Below, one piece after another: positions 1-8,573 of a stretch of DNA of 28,147 bases. Both the position numbers and the translations under genes were made by a program. Within the stretch, counting starts at the first letter, position 1, and each line of letters opens with the position of its first letter. The notes beneath the pieces were generated by a model. The model ran no database searches. It was not told the origin of the DNA and saw only the letters and a program-made list of their open reading frames with translations. Source of the stretch: Accumulibacter sp. (GTDB taxonomy: Bacteria > Pseudomonadota > Gammaproteobacteria > Burkholderiales > Rhodocyclaceae); NCBI GenBank assembly GCA_031284185.1, contig JAITAJ010000400.1, positions 1-28,147 of the forward strand, given 5' to 3'.

Positions 1-2404
1 GATCGGACCAGCGCAGACCGCCACGCGCGACGGAAGAACCCCGCAGGTGGATGCCTTCCACGCGCTGGCTATAGACGAAGATTTCAAAGAGCGGCAGCGG
101 CTTGGGCAGGAAGGGAATGCGCTTCGAGGAAATCTTGAGCGAAAGATAGGGTTTCGGCTGGCCCTGGGCGTCCTTCTGCCAGGCGTTGGTACGCACCGTG
201 GCGTGGAAGACGGTGCGGTAGCCGGAAAGGATGCGGTCGTCGTCGAGGTTGCTCACTCGCGCCAGCGCGGCCACCAGTTCGCGGTCGATTTCTTCGGCCT
301 GGGCGTCGGTGGCGTCCGGGGCGAAACGCGCCTGGAAAAAATCGGACAGCAGACGGGCGATCCGCGGGTGGCTGGACAGACAGCGCTCGATATAGACCTG
401 ACTGAACGGTAGGCCGGCCTGGCGCAGATAACGTCCACAGGCGCGCAGGATGTTGATGCGCGGCGCGTCGAGTCCGGCCAGCAGGGTCAGGCGGTTGAAA
501 CCGTCGTTTTCGGCCTCGTTGTGCAAGAGCCTACCCAGCAACTCGATGAAGGCGCTGCGCGCCGCCTCGTCTTCGAGCGCTCCGGGAGAGGGGAGCTGCA
601 CGGCGAAATCGGCGATGTGGAGATCCATGTCGAACAGCTTGAACGGCTGCTCGGAAAGGACGGTCAGCCCGAGATTCTCGAATACCGGCAGAACGGCGGA
701 CAGCGGCAGCGGCCGGCCCTTGAGGAACAGTTTGATGTGCTGCTGTAAGCCGTCGTCACCGTAGGGCGCGTTGAGCTTGACTTCGACGCGACCGCTGTTT
801 TCCGCCGCTTCGAGGCATTCGAGATCCGATACCGCCGAACTCGGCGGCACCTGATCCCGATAAGCCAGCGGCAGCGCCAGGGCATAGCGGCGCAACAGCA
901 CGTTGCCGCGCTCCTCGCCGGCGTGCTCGATCAGATTGTGCTGCAATTCGTCTTCCCATCCGCGCACGATATGCGCGACCTCGCGTTCGATCGCTTCCGC
1001 GTCGAACTTGTAATCCGTCCCGTCCGGGGTACGCGCGATCAGGTGCAGACGCGCCAGCCGCGATTCGTTGACGTCGATGAAGAAATCGACGCTGCCCGCC
1101 CGCAGCGTGCTGCTGATCAGCGCCATGATGCGCCGGCGCAGGGTCGTATCGAACCGGTCGCGCGGGATGTAGATCAGCGCCGAGACATAACGGCACCAGC
1201 GATCGCCGCGCAGGAAGACCCGCGCCCGCTGATGCTCGTGCAACATCACGATGCCGTAGGCGATGCGTTGCAGGTCGGCGATTTCGATCTCGATCAGCTC
1301 GTCGCGCGGATAACATTCGAGGATGTTGCGCAGGGTCTTGTCGTTGTGTCCGCCGGAAGCGAACCCGCAAGCGGCGCGGACGGCGGCGACCTTGCAGCGC
1401 ACGACCGGAATTTCCGTCGTCGAAATGTGGTAGACGTGCGCCGCGTACAGCCCGACGAAAACGTGCTCGCCGACGATCGCGCCGGTGGCGTCGCGCTCGC
1501 GCACCCCGATGTAATCGAGATAACCCGAGCGGTGTACGATCGAACGCGCGTCCGCCTTGGTCAGCGTCAGCGCGGAAGGCAGTTTTTCGAGTTCAGCGAT
1601 CCGGTTCGGTATGCCGGCGCGGCAATGCCCGAAACGCGGATGATTGGCGCGGCGCAGCAGACCGAGACCGCCGTCCGGCGCGCGTTCCAGCAAGGCGTCG
1701 GCGCTCTCCGCCCGGTAGTGCGCGTAACCGAGGAAGACGAAATTCTTGTTGGCCGCCCAGCGCAGAAATTCGACGATTTCCTGACTATCGGCGGAACTCA
1801 CGTCGCCCAGCCCGCCGACGGCGGCCTCGACGCGCTGGCGCATTTCGGCGAAGTCCTCGACCGCGGCGCGAATGTCGGCCAGCACGTCGGCGACCTCGGT
1901 ACGCAGGGCGTCGACCGTGTCGTTGCCGCTGATCCGGTCGATTTCCAGGTGAATCCACGATTCGGTGCGCGTACCAGCCGCGCCGCGCTCGGCGCTTCTC
2001 TGGAAGGCGCCCGCCGCGTCGCGTTCGACGCCGAATACGGGATGGATGAGACGATGGATCGCCAGACCGCGGTTCTGGATGATCATGGTGACCGAATCGA
2101 CGAGGAAGGGCATGTCATCGGTAACGATGTCGATGACCGTGTGCGGCGAATGCCAGCCGTAGCGGTCGAAATCAGGCGTGTACAAAGCGACGGTGGCCTG
2201 TTCCGCCTGCCGCGACTGGCCGAACTTGGTGTGCTGAATGGCTGCGCCGTGGAGTTCCTCCAGGTTGACGTCGAGGAAATTGTCGACGTCGACGGTGGCG
2301 AAATAATGTTCGAGATGGTCGGCAAGCGCGGGGGACAGCTTGTGCTTTTCCGAGATCTCGCGCAGGTTGCGCTGGAGGGTGTTGTTGCTGCCTGAATCGC
2401 TCAT
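1..2404 (-). CDS. gdhB: NAD-specific glutamate dehydrogenase, large type, N-terminal part (cut by window edge)
   Basis: This gene oxidises glutamate to 2-oxoglutarate and ammonia with NAD, in the cytoplasm. The reading frame is open from an ATG at 2402-2404 to the left edge, giving 801 complete residues; family members have about 1600. It matches the large bacterial GDH family: an N-terminal ACT-like region including VDSVTMIIQNRGL and HRLIHPVFGV, a middle region with YVSALIYIPRDRFDT, and at the very end GIHLRGSSVARGGLRWSD, the entry to the catalytic dehydrogenase domain. Catalytic lysines and the Rossmann domain lie outside the window. The start is supported by an AAGGAGG ribosome-binding site (plus-strand complement 2413-2419) eight bases upstream. 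It is divergent from a LysR regulator, which may control it (inference). Family assignment is confident; the symbol follows common usage. Confidence 0.93.
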   Translation of the reverse strand, partial: MSDSGSNNTLQRNLREISEKHKLSPALADHLEHYFATVDVDNFLDVNLEELHGAAIQHTKFGQSRQAEQATVALYTPDFDRYGWHSPHTVIDIVTDDMPFLVDSVTMIIQNRGLAIHRLIHPVFGVERDAAGAFQRSAERGAAGTRTESWIHLEIDRISGNDTVDALRTEVADVLADIRAAVEDFAEMRQRVEAAVGGLGDVSSADSQEIVEFLRWAANKNFVFLGYAHYRAESADALLERAPDGGLGLLRRANHPRFGHCRAGIPNRIAELEKLPSALTLTKADARSIVHRSGYLDYIGVRERDATGAIVGEHVFVGLYAAHVYHISTTEIPVVRCKVAAVRAACGFASGGHNDKTLRNILECYPRDELIEIEIADLQRIAYGIVMLHEHQRARVFLRGDRWCRYVSALIYIPRDRFDTTLRRRIMALISSTLRAGSVDFFIDVNESRLARLHLIARTPDGTDYKFDAEAIEREVAHIVRGWEDELQHNLIEHAGEERGNVLLRRYALALPLAYRDQVPPSSAVSDLECLEAAENSGRVEVKLNAPYGDDGLQQHIKLFLKGRPLPLSAVLPVFENLGLTVLSEQPFKLFDMDLHIADFAVQLPSPGALEDEAARSAFIELLGRLLHNEAENDGFNRLTLLAGLDAPRINILRACGRYLRQAGLPFSQVYIERCLSSHPRIARLLSDFFQARFAPDATDAQAEEIDRELVAALARVSNLDDDRILSGYRTVFHATVRTNAWQKDAQGQPKPYLSLKISSKRIPFLPKPLPLFEIFVYSQRVEGIHLRGSSVARGGLRWSD

Positions 2405-2522
2405 GATGAATTCCTCCTTGTCCGGGGCAAATACCGGCATGGCAGACCGGAGAACTTCCCAGCGGACGCATTGTTGTGAAAACGGACCTGAACCGAAAGA
2501 ACCAAAACTATCGTTCGATGAA

Positions 2523-2539
2523 ACAAAGTTATTATTTGT
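2523..2539. promoter_or_regulatory. Candidate regulator-binding dyad between gdhB and lysR
   Basis: A short inverted repeat, ACAAA-N7-TTTGT, sits in an AT-rich part of the 195-base divergent intergenic region. It lies just upstream of the likely -35 box of the LysR gene. LysR regulators commonly bind such dyads and regulate themselves and the divergent neighbour. The arms are only five bases, so it could be chance. Confidence 0.25.
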
Positions 2540-2542
2540 ACG

Positions 2543-2571
2543 TTTTCATGTAATAGCAAACGATGTATATT
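2543..2571 (+). promoter_or_regulatory. Likely sigma-70 promoter of the LysR gene
   Basis: TTTTCA (2543-2548) and TATATT (2566-2571) are separated by 17 bases, close to the -35/-10 consensus. The pair ends 28 bases before the LysR start codon. It lies in a clearly AT-rich patch of otherwise GC-rich DNA. Only four of six -35 positions match consensus. Confidence 0.4.
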
Positions 2572-2599
2572 CAGCAGATCGTTCTGTTTTGGAATAATC

Positions 2600-3556
2600 A
2601 TGCGCAGAAAAATTCCGGGAACGGACTTGCTCGTCGCTTTCGAGACGGCGGCAAGGCACCAGAGTTTCACACGGGCGGCGGAGGAGCTGTCACTGACGCA
2701 GAGCGCGGTGTGCCGGAAGATATCGGCGCTGGAGGATTATCTCGGCATGCAGCTGTTCAACCGCGTCAAGAAGCGGGTGTCGCTCTCCGGCTCGGGCCAG
2801 ATATACGCCAGACAGGTGCGCGAGAATCTCAAGCGCATCGAACACGACACGCTGTCGCTGATGGCTCACCGAAGCGCCGGGCGGGTACTCGAACTGGCGG
2901 TCATTCCCACCTTCGCCACCCGCTGGCTGATTCCGCGTCTGGTGGATTTCCAGAAATGCTGTCCGGGGATCACGCTCGATCTGACGACGCGCAACGAACC
3001 GTTCATGTTCATCGACACGCCGTTCGACGCGGCGATCCATTTCGGCGACCCGACATGGCCCGGCGCCGTCACCGAATACCTCTTCGGAGAAGAAATGGTG
3101 CCGGTGTGCAAGCCGGTCCTGCTGGGCGGAAGACCGTCGATCGAGCCTTCGGAGCTAGAGGAAATGCCCTTGCTGCATCAATCCTCGCGCCCCGATGCCT
3201 GGCGGGAGTGGTTCGAGATCGCCGGGCTGAACAACGTCAACGCCATGGGGGGATCGCGCTACGAGATTTTTGCGATGCTCGTCGAAGCGGCCAAGGCGGG
3301 CCTGGGCGTGGCCTTGATGCCGCGTTTCTTCGTGCTCAGCGAAATCGCTTCGGGAGAACTGGCGGTGCCCTGCCCCTACGTGCTGCACAACCAGCGCAGC
3401 TACTATCTGGTATACCCGGAAGACAAGCCGGAGTCGGAGTCCTTGCGGGCTTTCTGCGGCTGGCTGCGCGCGCAGGCGAAGAGCTACCTGGAAACCGAGA
3501 TGAGCGCTCGGCGGGTGGAAGACGGAGCGCCGAACGCCGCCGCGCGCGACGAATGA
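2600..3556 (+). CDS. LysR-family transcriptional regulator (GcvA/AmpR-like)
   Basis: A 318-residue DNA-binding regulator of normal LysR length. Residues about 4-63 form the winged helix-turn-helix, with FTRAAEELSLTQSAVCRKI as the recognition region. Residues about 90-300 form the periplasmic-binding-protein-like effector domain (ELAVIPTFATRWLIPRL, DAAIHFGD, then GLGVALMPRFFV). The pattern resembles the GcvA/AmpR/TrpI subgroup. The start ATG has only a weak GGAA upstream. It is divergent from the glutamate dehydrogenase gene and precedes mgsA by 230 bases; either could be a target, with the divergent gene the usual expectation. The effector cannot be read from the sequence. Confidence 0.9.
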   Translation: MRRKIPGTDLLVAFETAARHQSFTRAAEELSLTQSAVCRKISALEDYLGMQLFNRVKKRVSLSGSGQIYARQVRENLKRIEHDTLSLMAHRSAGRVLELAVIPTFATRWLIPRLVDFQKCCPGITLDLTTRNEPFMFIDTPFDAAIHFGDPTWPGAVTEYLFGEEMVPVCKPVLLGGRPSIEPSELEEMPLLHQSSRPDAWREWFEIAGLNNVNAMGGSRYEIFAMLVEAAKAGLGVALMPRFFVLSEIASGELAVPCPYVLHNQRSYYLVYPEDKPESESLRAFCGWLRAQAKSYLETEMSARRVEDGAPNAAARDE

Positions 3557-3599
3557 GTCTTTCGTGACGCCGCCGCGGCTCCGAGCCTGGCGGCCCATC

Positions 3600-3620
3600 C
3601 GGCCGGATCGTCGCCGGCCG
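3600..3620 (+). terminator. Hairpin after the LysR gene
   Basis: A perfect 7-bp stem (C GGCCGG ... CCGGCC G) with a 7-base loop lies 44 bases after the LysR stop. There is no T-run, so it may be a weak or Rho-assisted terminator, or only a GC-rich hairpin. Confidence 0.3.
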
Positions 3621-3786
3621 TCGCGCCATCGGGTGAAGCGCTCGGCGTGGCATTTCGATACGATCGTTACCTCGCATCACAGAAAAGGACAGCACGCTCA
3701 CGGTTTTTTCCCGCATGATCCCGTGGCGGTTCCGAATTTCCGGCAACCGGCCCGTTTTCGCATCACCTCGATCGGAAAGGAAACGC

Positions 3787-4293
3787 ATGAAACCCGAAAC
3801 CCTTGCCATACGCAGGCGCATCGCGCTGGTGGCCCACGACAACAGGAAGAAGGATTTGCTGGAATGGGCGCGGTACAACCGCGACTTGCTGGCGCGGCAC
3901 GAGCTGTGCGCCACCGGCACGACCGGAACGCTGCTCGAACTCGCGCTCGGCATCCAGATCGAGAAACTGCGCAGCGGCCCGCTCGGCGGTGATCAGCAGA
4001 TCGGCGCGAAGATCGCCGAAGGCGAGATCGACTTCATTCTGTTCTTCTGGGACCCGCTGGAACCGCAGCCGCATGACCCCGACGTCAAGGCGCTGCTGCG
4101 GCTGGCGGTCGTCTGGAACATTCCGGTGGCGTGCAACCGGGCCACCGCGGATTTCATGATTTCCTCGCCCTTGATGAACGAGCACTATGAACGCATCCTG
4201 CCGGATTTCACGCCATACGTGAATCGTTTCCATCATCGGGATGGCTCGCGCCTCGAAAACGCCGGGCAGTACGAACTCGCTCCAGGAAATTGA
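3787..4293 (+). CDS. mgsA: Methylglyoxal synthase
   Basis: Converts dihydroxyacetone phosphate to methylglyoxal and phosphate, a cytoplasmic bypass that relieves phosphate starvation and sugar-phosphate build-up. The 168-residue protein aligns by eye along the whole E. coli enzyme (152 residues). Known active-site residues are present with an offset of two: His17 and Asp18 (VAHDN), Asp69 (GPLGGDQQ), Asp89 (FFWDP), and His96 and Asp99 (PHDPDVKALLRLA). The start at 3787 follows GGAAAGGAAACGC; an upstream in-frame ATG at 3715 would add 24 residues the family lacks. The C-terminus is about 15 residues longer than in E. coli. It is probably transcribed on its own or with the methyltransferase 93 bases downstream. 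Confidence 0.95.
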   Translation: MKPETLAIRRRIALVAHDNRKKDLLEWARYNRDLLARHELCATGTTGTLLELALGIQIEKLRSGPLGGDQQIGAKIAEGEIDFILFFWDPLEPQPHDPDVKALLRLAVVWNIPVACNRATADFMISSPLMNEHYERILPDFTPYVNRFHHRDGSRLENAGQYELAPGN

Positions 4294-4386
4294 ACCGCCG
4301 TGATAGGACTCCGCCACGGCGCCGCCGCGGGAAAGTTTCGATTCCGATGAATTTTCAGGCAGTGACAGGGTTTCGGAGGTCCATTC

Positions 4387-5036
4387 ATGCATCAATCCGC
4401 CATGTTTTACGGACGACGCTTTTTCGAGGCGTATTGTTCCGGGAGGGAATCGGAAAATCTCACGATCGTCGAAGTTGGCGCCCAGAATGTGAACGGTTCG
4501 CTGAGAGATGTCGCCCCCCCCCCCCCTCCAAAGCGTGTTACATCGGCCTGGACTTCGTGGAAGGAAACGGCGTGGATATCGTCATCAGGGATCCTTACCG
4601 GATGCCTTTTCCGGACGTATCGACCGACGTCGTCGTTTCTTCTTCCTGTTTCGAGCATTCCGAGTTCTTCTGGCTCACCTTTCTCGAAGTGATGAGAATT
4701 CTCAAGGATGACGGAATATTCTACCTGAATGCGCCCAGCAATGGCGTGTTCCATCGATACCCGGTCGATTGCTGGCGTTTCTACCCGGATTCGGGCCATG
4801 CGATGGTGGCCTGGGGGAAATACAACGGCTATGACCCGATTTTGCTGGAATCATTCATTGGGCAGCGGTCGACAGAGGGAATATGGAATGATTTCGTCGC
4901 CGTTTTCCTGAAAAACGCTCGCTTTTCGGGAAAATACCCCGGACGCATCATTCATTCGCTGACCGATTTCTGCAACGGTTATTCGAGCGAAAGGCCCGGG
5001 ATTCTCAATGGCAAGAAAAAGTGGGCCGACGGATGA
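4387..5036 (+). CDS. SAM-dependent methyltransferase (class I), frame broken at a poly-C tract
   Basis: The start at 4387 has a strong GGAGG (4375-4379). The first 43 or so residues, with the SAM-binding motif IVEVGAQNVNGS, are in one frame. From the 13-C run at 4514-4526 the rest is in the -1 frame: YIGLDFVEGNGVDIVI (second SAM motif), VVVSSSCFEHSEFFW, EVMRILKDDGIFYLNAPS and YPVDCWRFYPDSG. With 14 or 11 Cs the two halves join into about 216 or 215 residues with no other damage. As given, translation ends near 4692 after unrelated sequence. This is either a phase-variable gene caught in the OFF state or a homopolymer sequencing error. The substrate is unknown; related genes often act on glycans or small metabolites. 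Confidence 0.8.
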
Positions 5037-5265
5037 GCCTCGATCGAGGGCGCGTTCTCTCGGGCCCGTTCGCTCATGACAGGATGACCGCCTTCCATCC
5101 GTGAGACCCGTTCAGCGTTTCCCTGGAGACACGCTCCGCGCCTTCCTCACCGCAACATGGTGTTTTCCACGCTTCACTTGCTTTCTGGTTTGCAATATCT
5201 TTACGGCTCTTCCCGTTCCGGGATTCTTCGGGGCGCGGGATTCTTCACAACCACGAGGAAACAGC

Positions 5266-7539
5266 ATGGAAAAGAGTTTACGCGACGCCGCGCTGGAATA
5301 TCACCGCCTTCCCAAACCCGGCAAGATTTCCGTCAGACCGACGAAGACCCTCACCAATCAGCGCGATCTGGCGCTGGCCTATTCCCCCGGCGTCGCCGCC
5401 GCCTGCGACGCCATCGTCGAAAATCCGGACAGCGCCGCCGACTATACGTCCCGCGCCAATCTGGTCGGCGTCATCACCAACGGCACCGCCGTGCTCGGCC
5501 TGGGCAACATCGGGCCGCTCGCCGCCAAGCCCGTGATGGAAGGCAAGGCTTGTCTCTTCAAGAAATTCGCCGACATCGACGTTTTCGACATCGAGCTTTC
5601 CGAAAACGACCCGGACAAACTGATCGACATCATCGCCGCCATGGAGCCGACCCTGGGCGGCGTCAACCTGGAAGACATCAAGGCGCCCGAATGCTTCTAC
5701 ATCGAGCGAAAGCTGAAGGAGCGCATGAGCATCCCCGTCTTCCACGACGACCAGCACGGCACGGCCATCATTTCCGCCGCCGCCCTGCTGAACGGCCTCA
5801 AGGTCGTCGGAAAAAGGATCGAGGCGGTGAAGGTGGTCTGTTCCGGCGCCGGCGCGGCGGCCATCTCCTGCCTCAATCTCTGGCGCGACCTGGGCGTGAG
5901 GAAGGAAAACATCACCGTCTGCGATTCCAGGGGGGTGATCTGGATCGGACGCGAGGAAAACCTGCCGTCTTCCAAGGCGCAATACGCGCAAAAGACCGAT
6001 GCCCGCACCCTGGGCGACGCCATCGAGGGCGCGGACGTGTTCCTGGGGCTTTCCACCGCCGGCGTGCTGAAACCGGAAATGGTCGCCGTCATGGCCGAAA
6101 ATCCCCTGGTGTTCGCGCTGGCCAATCCGACGCCGGAAATCCTCCCCGAGCTGGCGCGGGAAGCGCGCCCGGACGCCATCATCGCCACGGGGCGCTCCGA
6201 TTACCCGAACCAGGTCAATAACGTATTGTGTTTCCCCTTCATTTTCCGCGGCGCGCTGGACGTGGGCGCGACCCGCATCACCGAGGCCATGAAGCTCGCC
6301 TGCGTCCATGCCATTGCCGATCTGGCGCAAGTCGAGGTGGCCGATCAAGTCGCCATGGCCTATGCCGGGCGTCATCTGGAATTCGGGCGGGAATACCTGA
6401 TTCCCAAACCCTTCGACCCGCGCCTGATCGTCAGGATCGCGCCCGCCGTGGCCAAGGCGGCGATGGATTCCGGCGTCGCGACCCGTCCCATCGACGATTG
6501 GGCCGCCTACCGGCAGCAGTTGACCGAATTCATCTATCAGACCGGCGCGGGAATGCGCGCCATTTTCCACGCCGCCCGGCAAATGCCCAACCGTCGCGTC
6601 ATCTACGCGGAAGGCGAGGACGAGCGGGTGCTGCGCGCCGCGCAGGCCGTGCTGGAAGAAAAACTGGCGCGGCCCATCCTGATCGGTTCTCCCCGGCTCA
6701 TTTCCCGCCGCTTGCAGGACATCGGCCTGAAAATGCGGCCCGGCCTGGACTTTGAAATCGCCGATCCCGATGACGACACGTGTTTCGAGGAATGCTGGAG
6801 GACCTACCACCAGTTGATGAAACGCCGTGGCGTCACATTGGAAATCGCGCAAAAGAGGGTGCGCTGCGACAACACCGTTTTCGGCGCGCTGCTCCTCAGA
6901 CTGGGTCATGCCGACGGCTTGATCTGCGGCGCGACGGGCAGTTTCGGCGATCATCTGCGCCACGTGGAGGACATCATCGGCAAGGCGCCCGGCCACAAGA
7001 CCCTGGCCGCCGTGAATCACCTGCTCCTGCCGGGACGCGCGCTGTTCATCTCGGATACCTATGTCAATGAAAATCCAGACGCGGAAACGCTGGCCGAAAT
7101 CACCCTGATGGCCGCTCGAACCGTGCGCCGTTTCGGCCTCACGCCCAAGGTGGCGCTGTTGTCCCACTCCAATTTCGGCTCCTCGCCTTCCGCCTCCGCC
7201 CTGAAGATGCGCGAAGCCTTGAAGCGGGTGCGGGCGCTGGCGCCCGATCTGGAAATCGATGGTGAAATGCATGGCGATAGCGCCCTGCTCGAAAATATCC
7301 GTCAGATTTCCGATCCGGATTCTCCCCTGAAGGGCGAAGCCAACGTGCTCATCATGCCCAATCTCGATGTCGCCAACATTTCGCACGACCTCATCAAGAT
7401 GGTCGGCAGCGAAGGCGTGACCATCGGCCCCATCCTGATGGGCGCGGCCAAGCCGGTGCACGTGCTCACCTCTTCGACTTCCGTGCGGCGGCTTCTGAAC
7501 CTGACGGCGCTGGTCGTCACGGAAGACGTCGGGAATTGA
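5266..7539 (+). CDS. maeB: NADP-dependent malic enzyme with C-terminal phosphotransacetylase-like domain
   Basis: Decarboxylates malate to pyruvate with reduction of NAD(P); cytoplasmic. The 757-residue length matches E. coli MaeB (759). Residues 1 to about 170 are the malic N-domain, with likely catalytic Tyr39 (AYSPGV) and Lys94 (MEGKACLF), and metal ligands at Glu136/Asp137 and Asp162 (FHDDQHGTAI). The NAD(P)-binding domain follows, with GAGAAA at 194-199. Residues about 430-757 are the PTA-like domain (YAEGEDERVLRAAQAV, GLICGATGSFGDHLR, EGVTIGPILMGAAKPVHVL), which in this family usually regulates through acetyl-CoA. The start at 5266 has GAGGAA six bases upstream; the frame extends upstream to 5101 but that part is not family-like. 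A strong hairpin follows the gene. Confidence 0.96.
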   Translation: MEKSLRDAALEYHRLPKPGKISVRPTKTLTNQRDLALAYSPGVAAACDAIVENPDSAADYTSRANLVGVITNGTAVLGLGNIGPLAAKPVMEGKACLFKKFADIDVFDIELSENDPDKLIDIIAAMEPTLGGVNLEDIKAPECFYIERKLKERMSIPVFHDDQHGTAIISAAALLNGLKVVGKRIEAVKVVCSGAGAAAISCLNLWRDLGVRKENITVCDSRGVIWIGREENLPSSKAQYAQKTDARTLGDAIEGADVFLGLSTAGVLKPEMVAVMAENPLVFALANPTPEILPELAREARPDAIIATGRSDYPNQVNNVLCFPFIFRGALDVGATRITEAMKLACVHAIADLAQVEVADQVAMAYAGRHLEFGREYLIPKPFDPRLIVRIAPAVAKAAMDSGVATRPIDDWAAYRQQLTEFIYQTGAGMRAIFHAARQMPNRRVIYAEGEDERVLRAAQAVLEEKLARPILIGSPRLISRRLQDIGLKMRPGLDFEIADPDDDTCFEECWRTYHQLMKRRGVTLEIAQKRVRCDNTVFGALLLRLGHADGLICGATGSFGDHLRHVEDIIGKAPGHKTLAAVNHLLLPGRALFISDTYVNENPDAETLAEITLMAARTVRRFGLTPKVALLSHSNFGSSPSASALKMREALKRVRALAPDLEIDGEMHGDSALLENIRQISDPDSPLKGEANVLIMPNLDVANISHDLIKMVGSEGVTIGPILMGAAKPVHVLTSSTSVRRLLNLTALVVTEDVGN

Positions 7540-7551
7540 CCGGATCATGGC

Positions 7552-7580
7552 GCCGCGCCGGGTTTCGTTTCCGGCGCGGC
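7552..7580. terminator. Bidirectional hairpin terminator between maeB and the alpha-E gene
   Basis: A perfect 10-bp stem, GCCGCGCCGG and CCGGCGCGGC, encloses a 9-base loop. It lies 12 bases after the maeB stop, between two convergent genes, so it can serve both. There is no clean T-run; a pyrimidine-rich stretch follows on the plus strand. Confidence 0.6.
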
Positions 7581-7613
7581 TGTCCTCTGTCTTCTGAAGA
7601 ACGCTGTCCTCTG
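7581..7613. repeat. Heptad repeat remnant (CTGTCCT/CTGTCTT)
   Basis: Imperfect copies of the seven-base unit, seen here as TGTCCTCTGTCTTCTG and again as CTGTCCTCTG, fill the gap between the terminator and the end of the alpha-E gene. On the other strand they read as GACAGAG/GACAGAA, the unit found at 17271, 19823 and 20093. This copy lacks the palindromic core. Confidence 0.6.
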
Positions 7614-7614
7614 A

Positions 7615-8547
7615 TCACGGCAGCAGAAAATCCCGCCCGATCCCGTCGCCAAGCGCGTAGATGCGATCCATGAAATCGGTCAGGTATTCGTGCAGACCGC
7701 GCTTGAGGACGTCGTCGATGCGGGCGTAGTGGATCTGAGCGTGCAACATGCCGGCGAGACGCTCGGTTTCGGCGGACTGGCTGTTTCCGATCGCTTCGAG
7801 GACGCGCACCATGCGGCGCATGCAGGCGTGCAGCGAGCGCGGCATGTCACGGTTCAGGATCAAGAGTTCGGCGACTCGCGCCGGGGTGATGACGTCACGA
7901 TAGACCTTGCGATACCCCTCGAAGGCGGAGAGCGAACGCAACAGGGCGCCCCACTGGTAGAAGTCGCTGGCGTCCTCGTCGGTGCTGCCGTCGAGCACGT
8001 GATATTTCACGTCGAGGATGCGCGCGGTGTTATCGGCGCGCTCGATGTAGCCGCCGAGACGGATGAAGTGATACGCCTCGTCCTGCAACATGGTGCCGAA
8101 GGTAACTCCGCGGATCAACGCGACGCGCAACTTGACCCATTCGAGAAACTGGCCGATGCCGGTGATCATGATCTGCTCGAAACGCTGGTCGCGCATCTCG
8201 ATCCAGCTCACGTTGCAGGACTCCCAGGTTTCCGAGGTCAGCGTGCCGCGCACGGCGTGGGCGTTTTCACGCGCGACGCGCAAGCAGTTGTAAATCGAAG
8301 AGAGGTTGTTCGGATCCATGACCATGAAGTGGAGGACGTTCTTCGCGGTGACTTCGCCGTAGGACTCCGTGAATCGTTCTTCCACGCTGTTGAGCGTGAG
8401 AACGGCGCCCCAGTTCTGGTTCTCCATCCCCGCGGACTTGGGCACCAGCGACATTTGATGGGTGACGTCGAGCAGGCGGGCGAGATTTTCGGCGCGCTCG
8501 ATATAGCGCGACATCCAGTAGAGATGGTCGGCGGTACGGCTCAGCAT
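7615..8547 (-). CDS. Alpha-E domain protein (DUF403), stand-alone
   Basis: A 310-residue, mostly alpha-helical protein of the alpha-E family. It opens with LSRTADHLYWMSRYIERAE, the family hallmark, and continues with RVARENAHAVRGTLTSE and RLGGYIERADNTARILDV. Biochemical function is unknown; it is predicted to act with ATP-grasp and transglutaminase partners in peptide synthesis or modification. The start is well supported by GGGAGG six bases upstream. It is the last gene of the minus-strand cluster, 26 bases after the ATP-grasp gene, so probably co-transcribed. It is paralogous to the C-terminal third of the protein at 11180-13690. Confidence 0.93.
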   Translation of the reverse strand: MLSRTADHLYWMSRYIERAENLARLLDVTHQMSLVPKSAGMENQNWGAVLTLNSVEERFTESYGEVTAKNVLHFMVMDPNNLSSIYNCLRVARENAHAVRGTLTSETWESCNVSWIEMRDQRFEQIMITGIGQFLEWVKLRVALIRGVTFGTMLQDEAYHFIRLGGYIERADNTARILDVKYHVLDGSTDEDASDFYQWGALLRSLSAFEGYRKVYRDVITPARVAELLILNRDMPRSLHACMRRMVRVLEAIGNSQSAETERLAGMLHAQIHYARIDDVLKRGLHEYLTDFMDRIYALGDGIGRDFLLP

Positions 8548-8573
8548 GATTGGCCTCCCGGCATGATGCCTCT

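Noticed and set aside
923..2395. Long plus-strand open frame of 490 codons opposite the glutamate dehydrogenase
   Set aside because: The minus strand encodes a clearly recognisable GDH; the plus frame is rich in Arg, Val, Gly and Asp with no family features, as expected from antisense of GC-rich coding DNA.
5278..7548. Minus-strand open frame of 756 codons opposite maeB
   Set aside because: Antisense shadow of a full-length, motif-complete malic enzyme; no ribosome-binding site or domain recognised.
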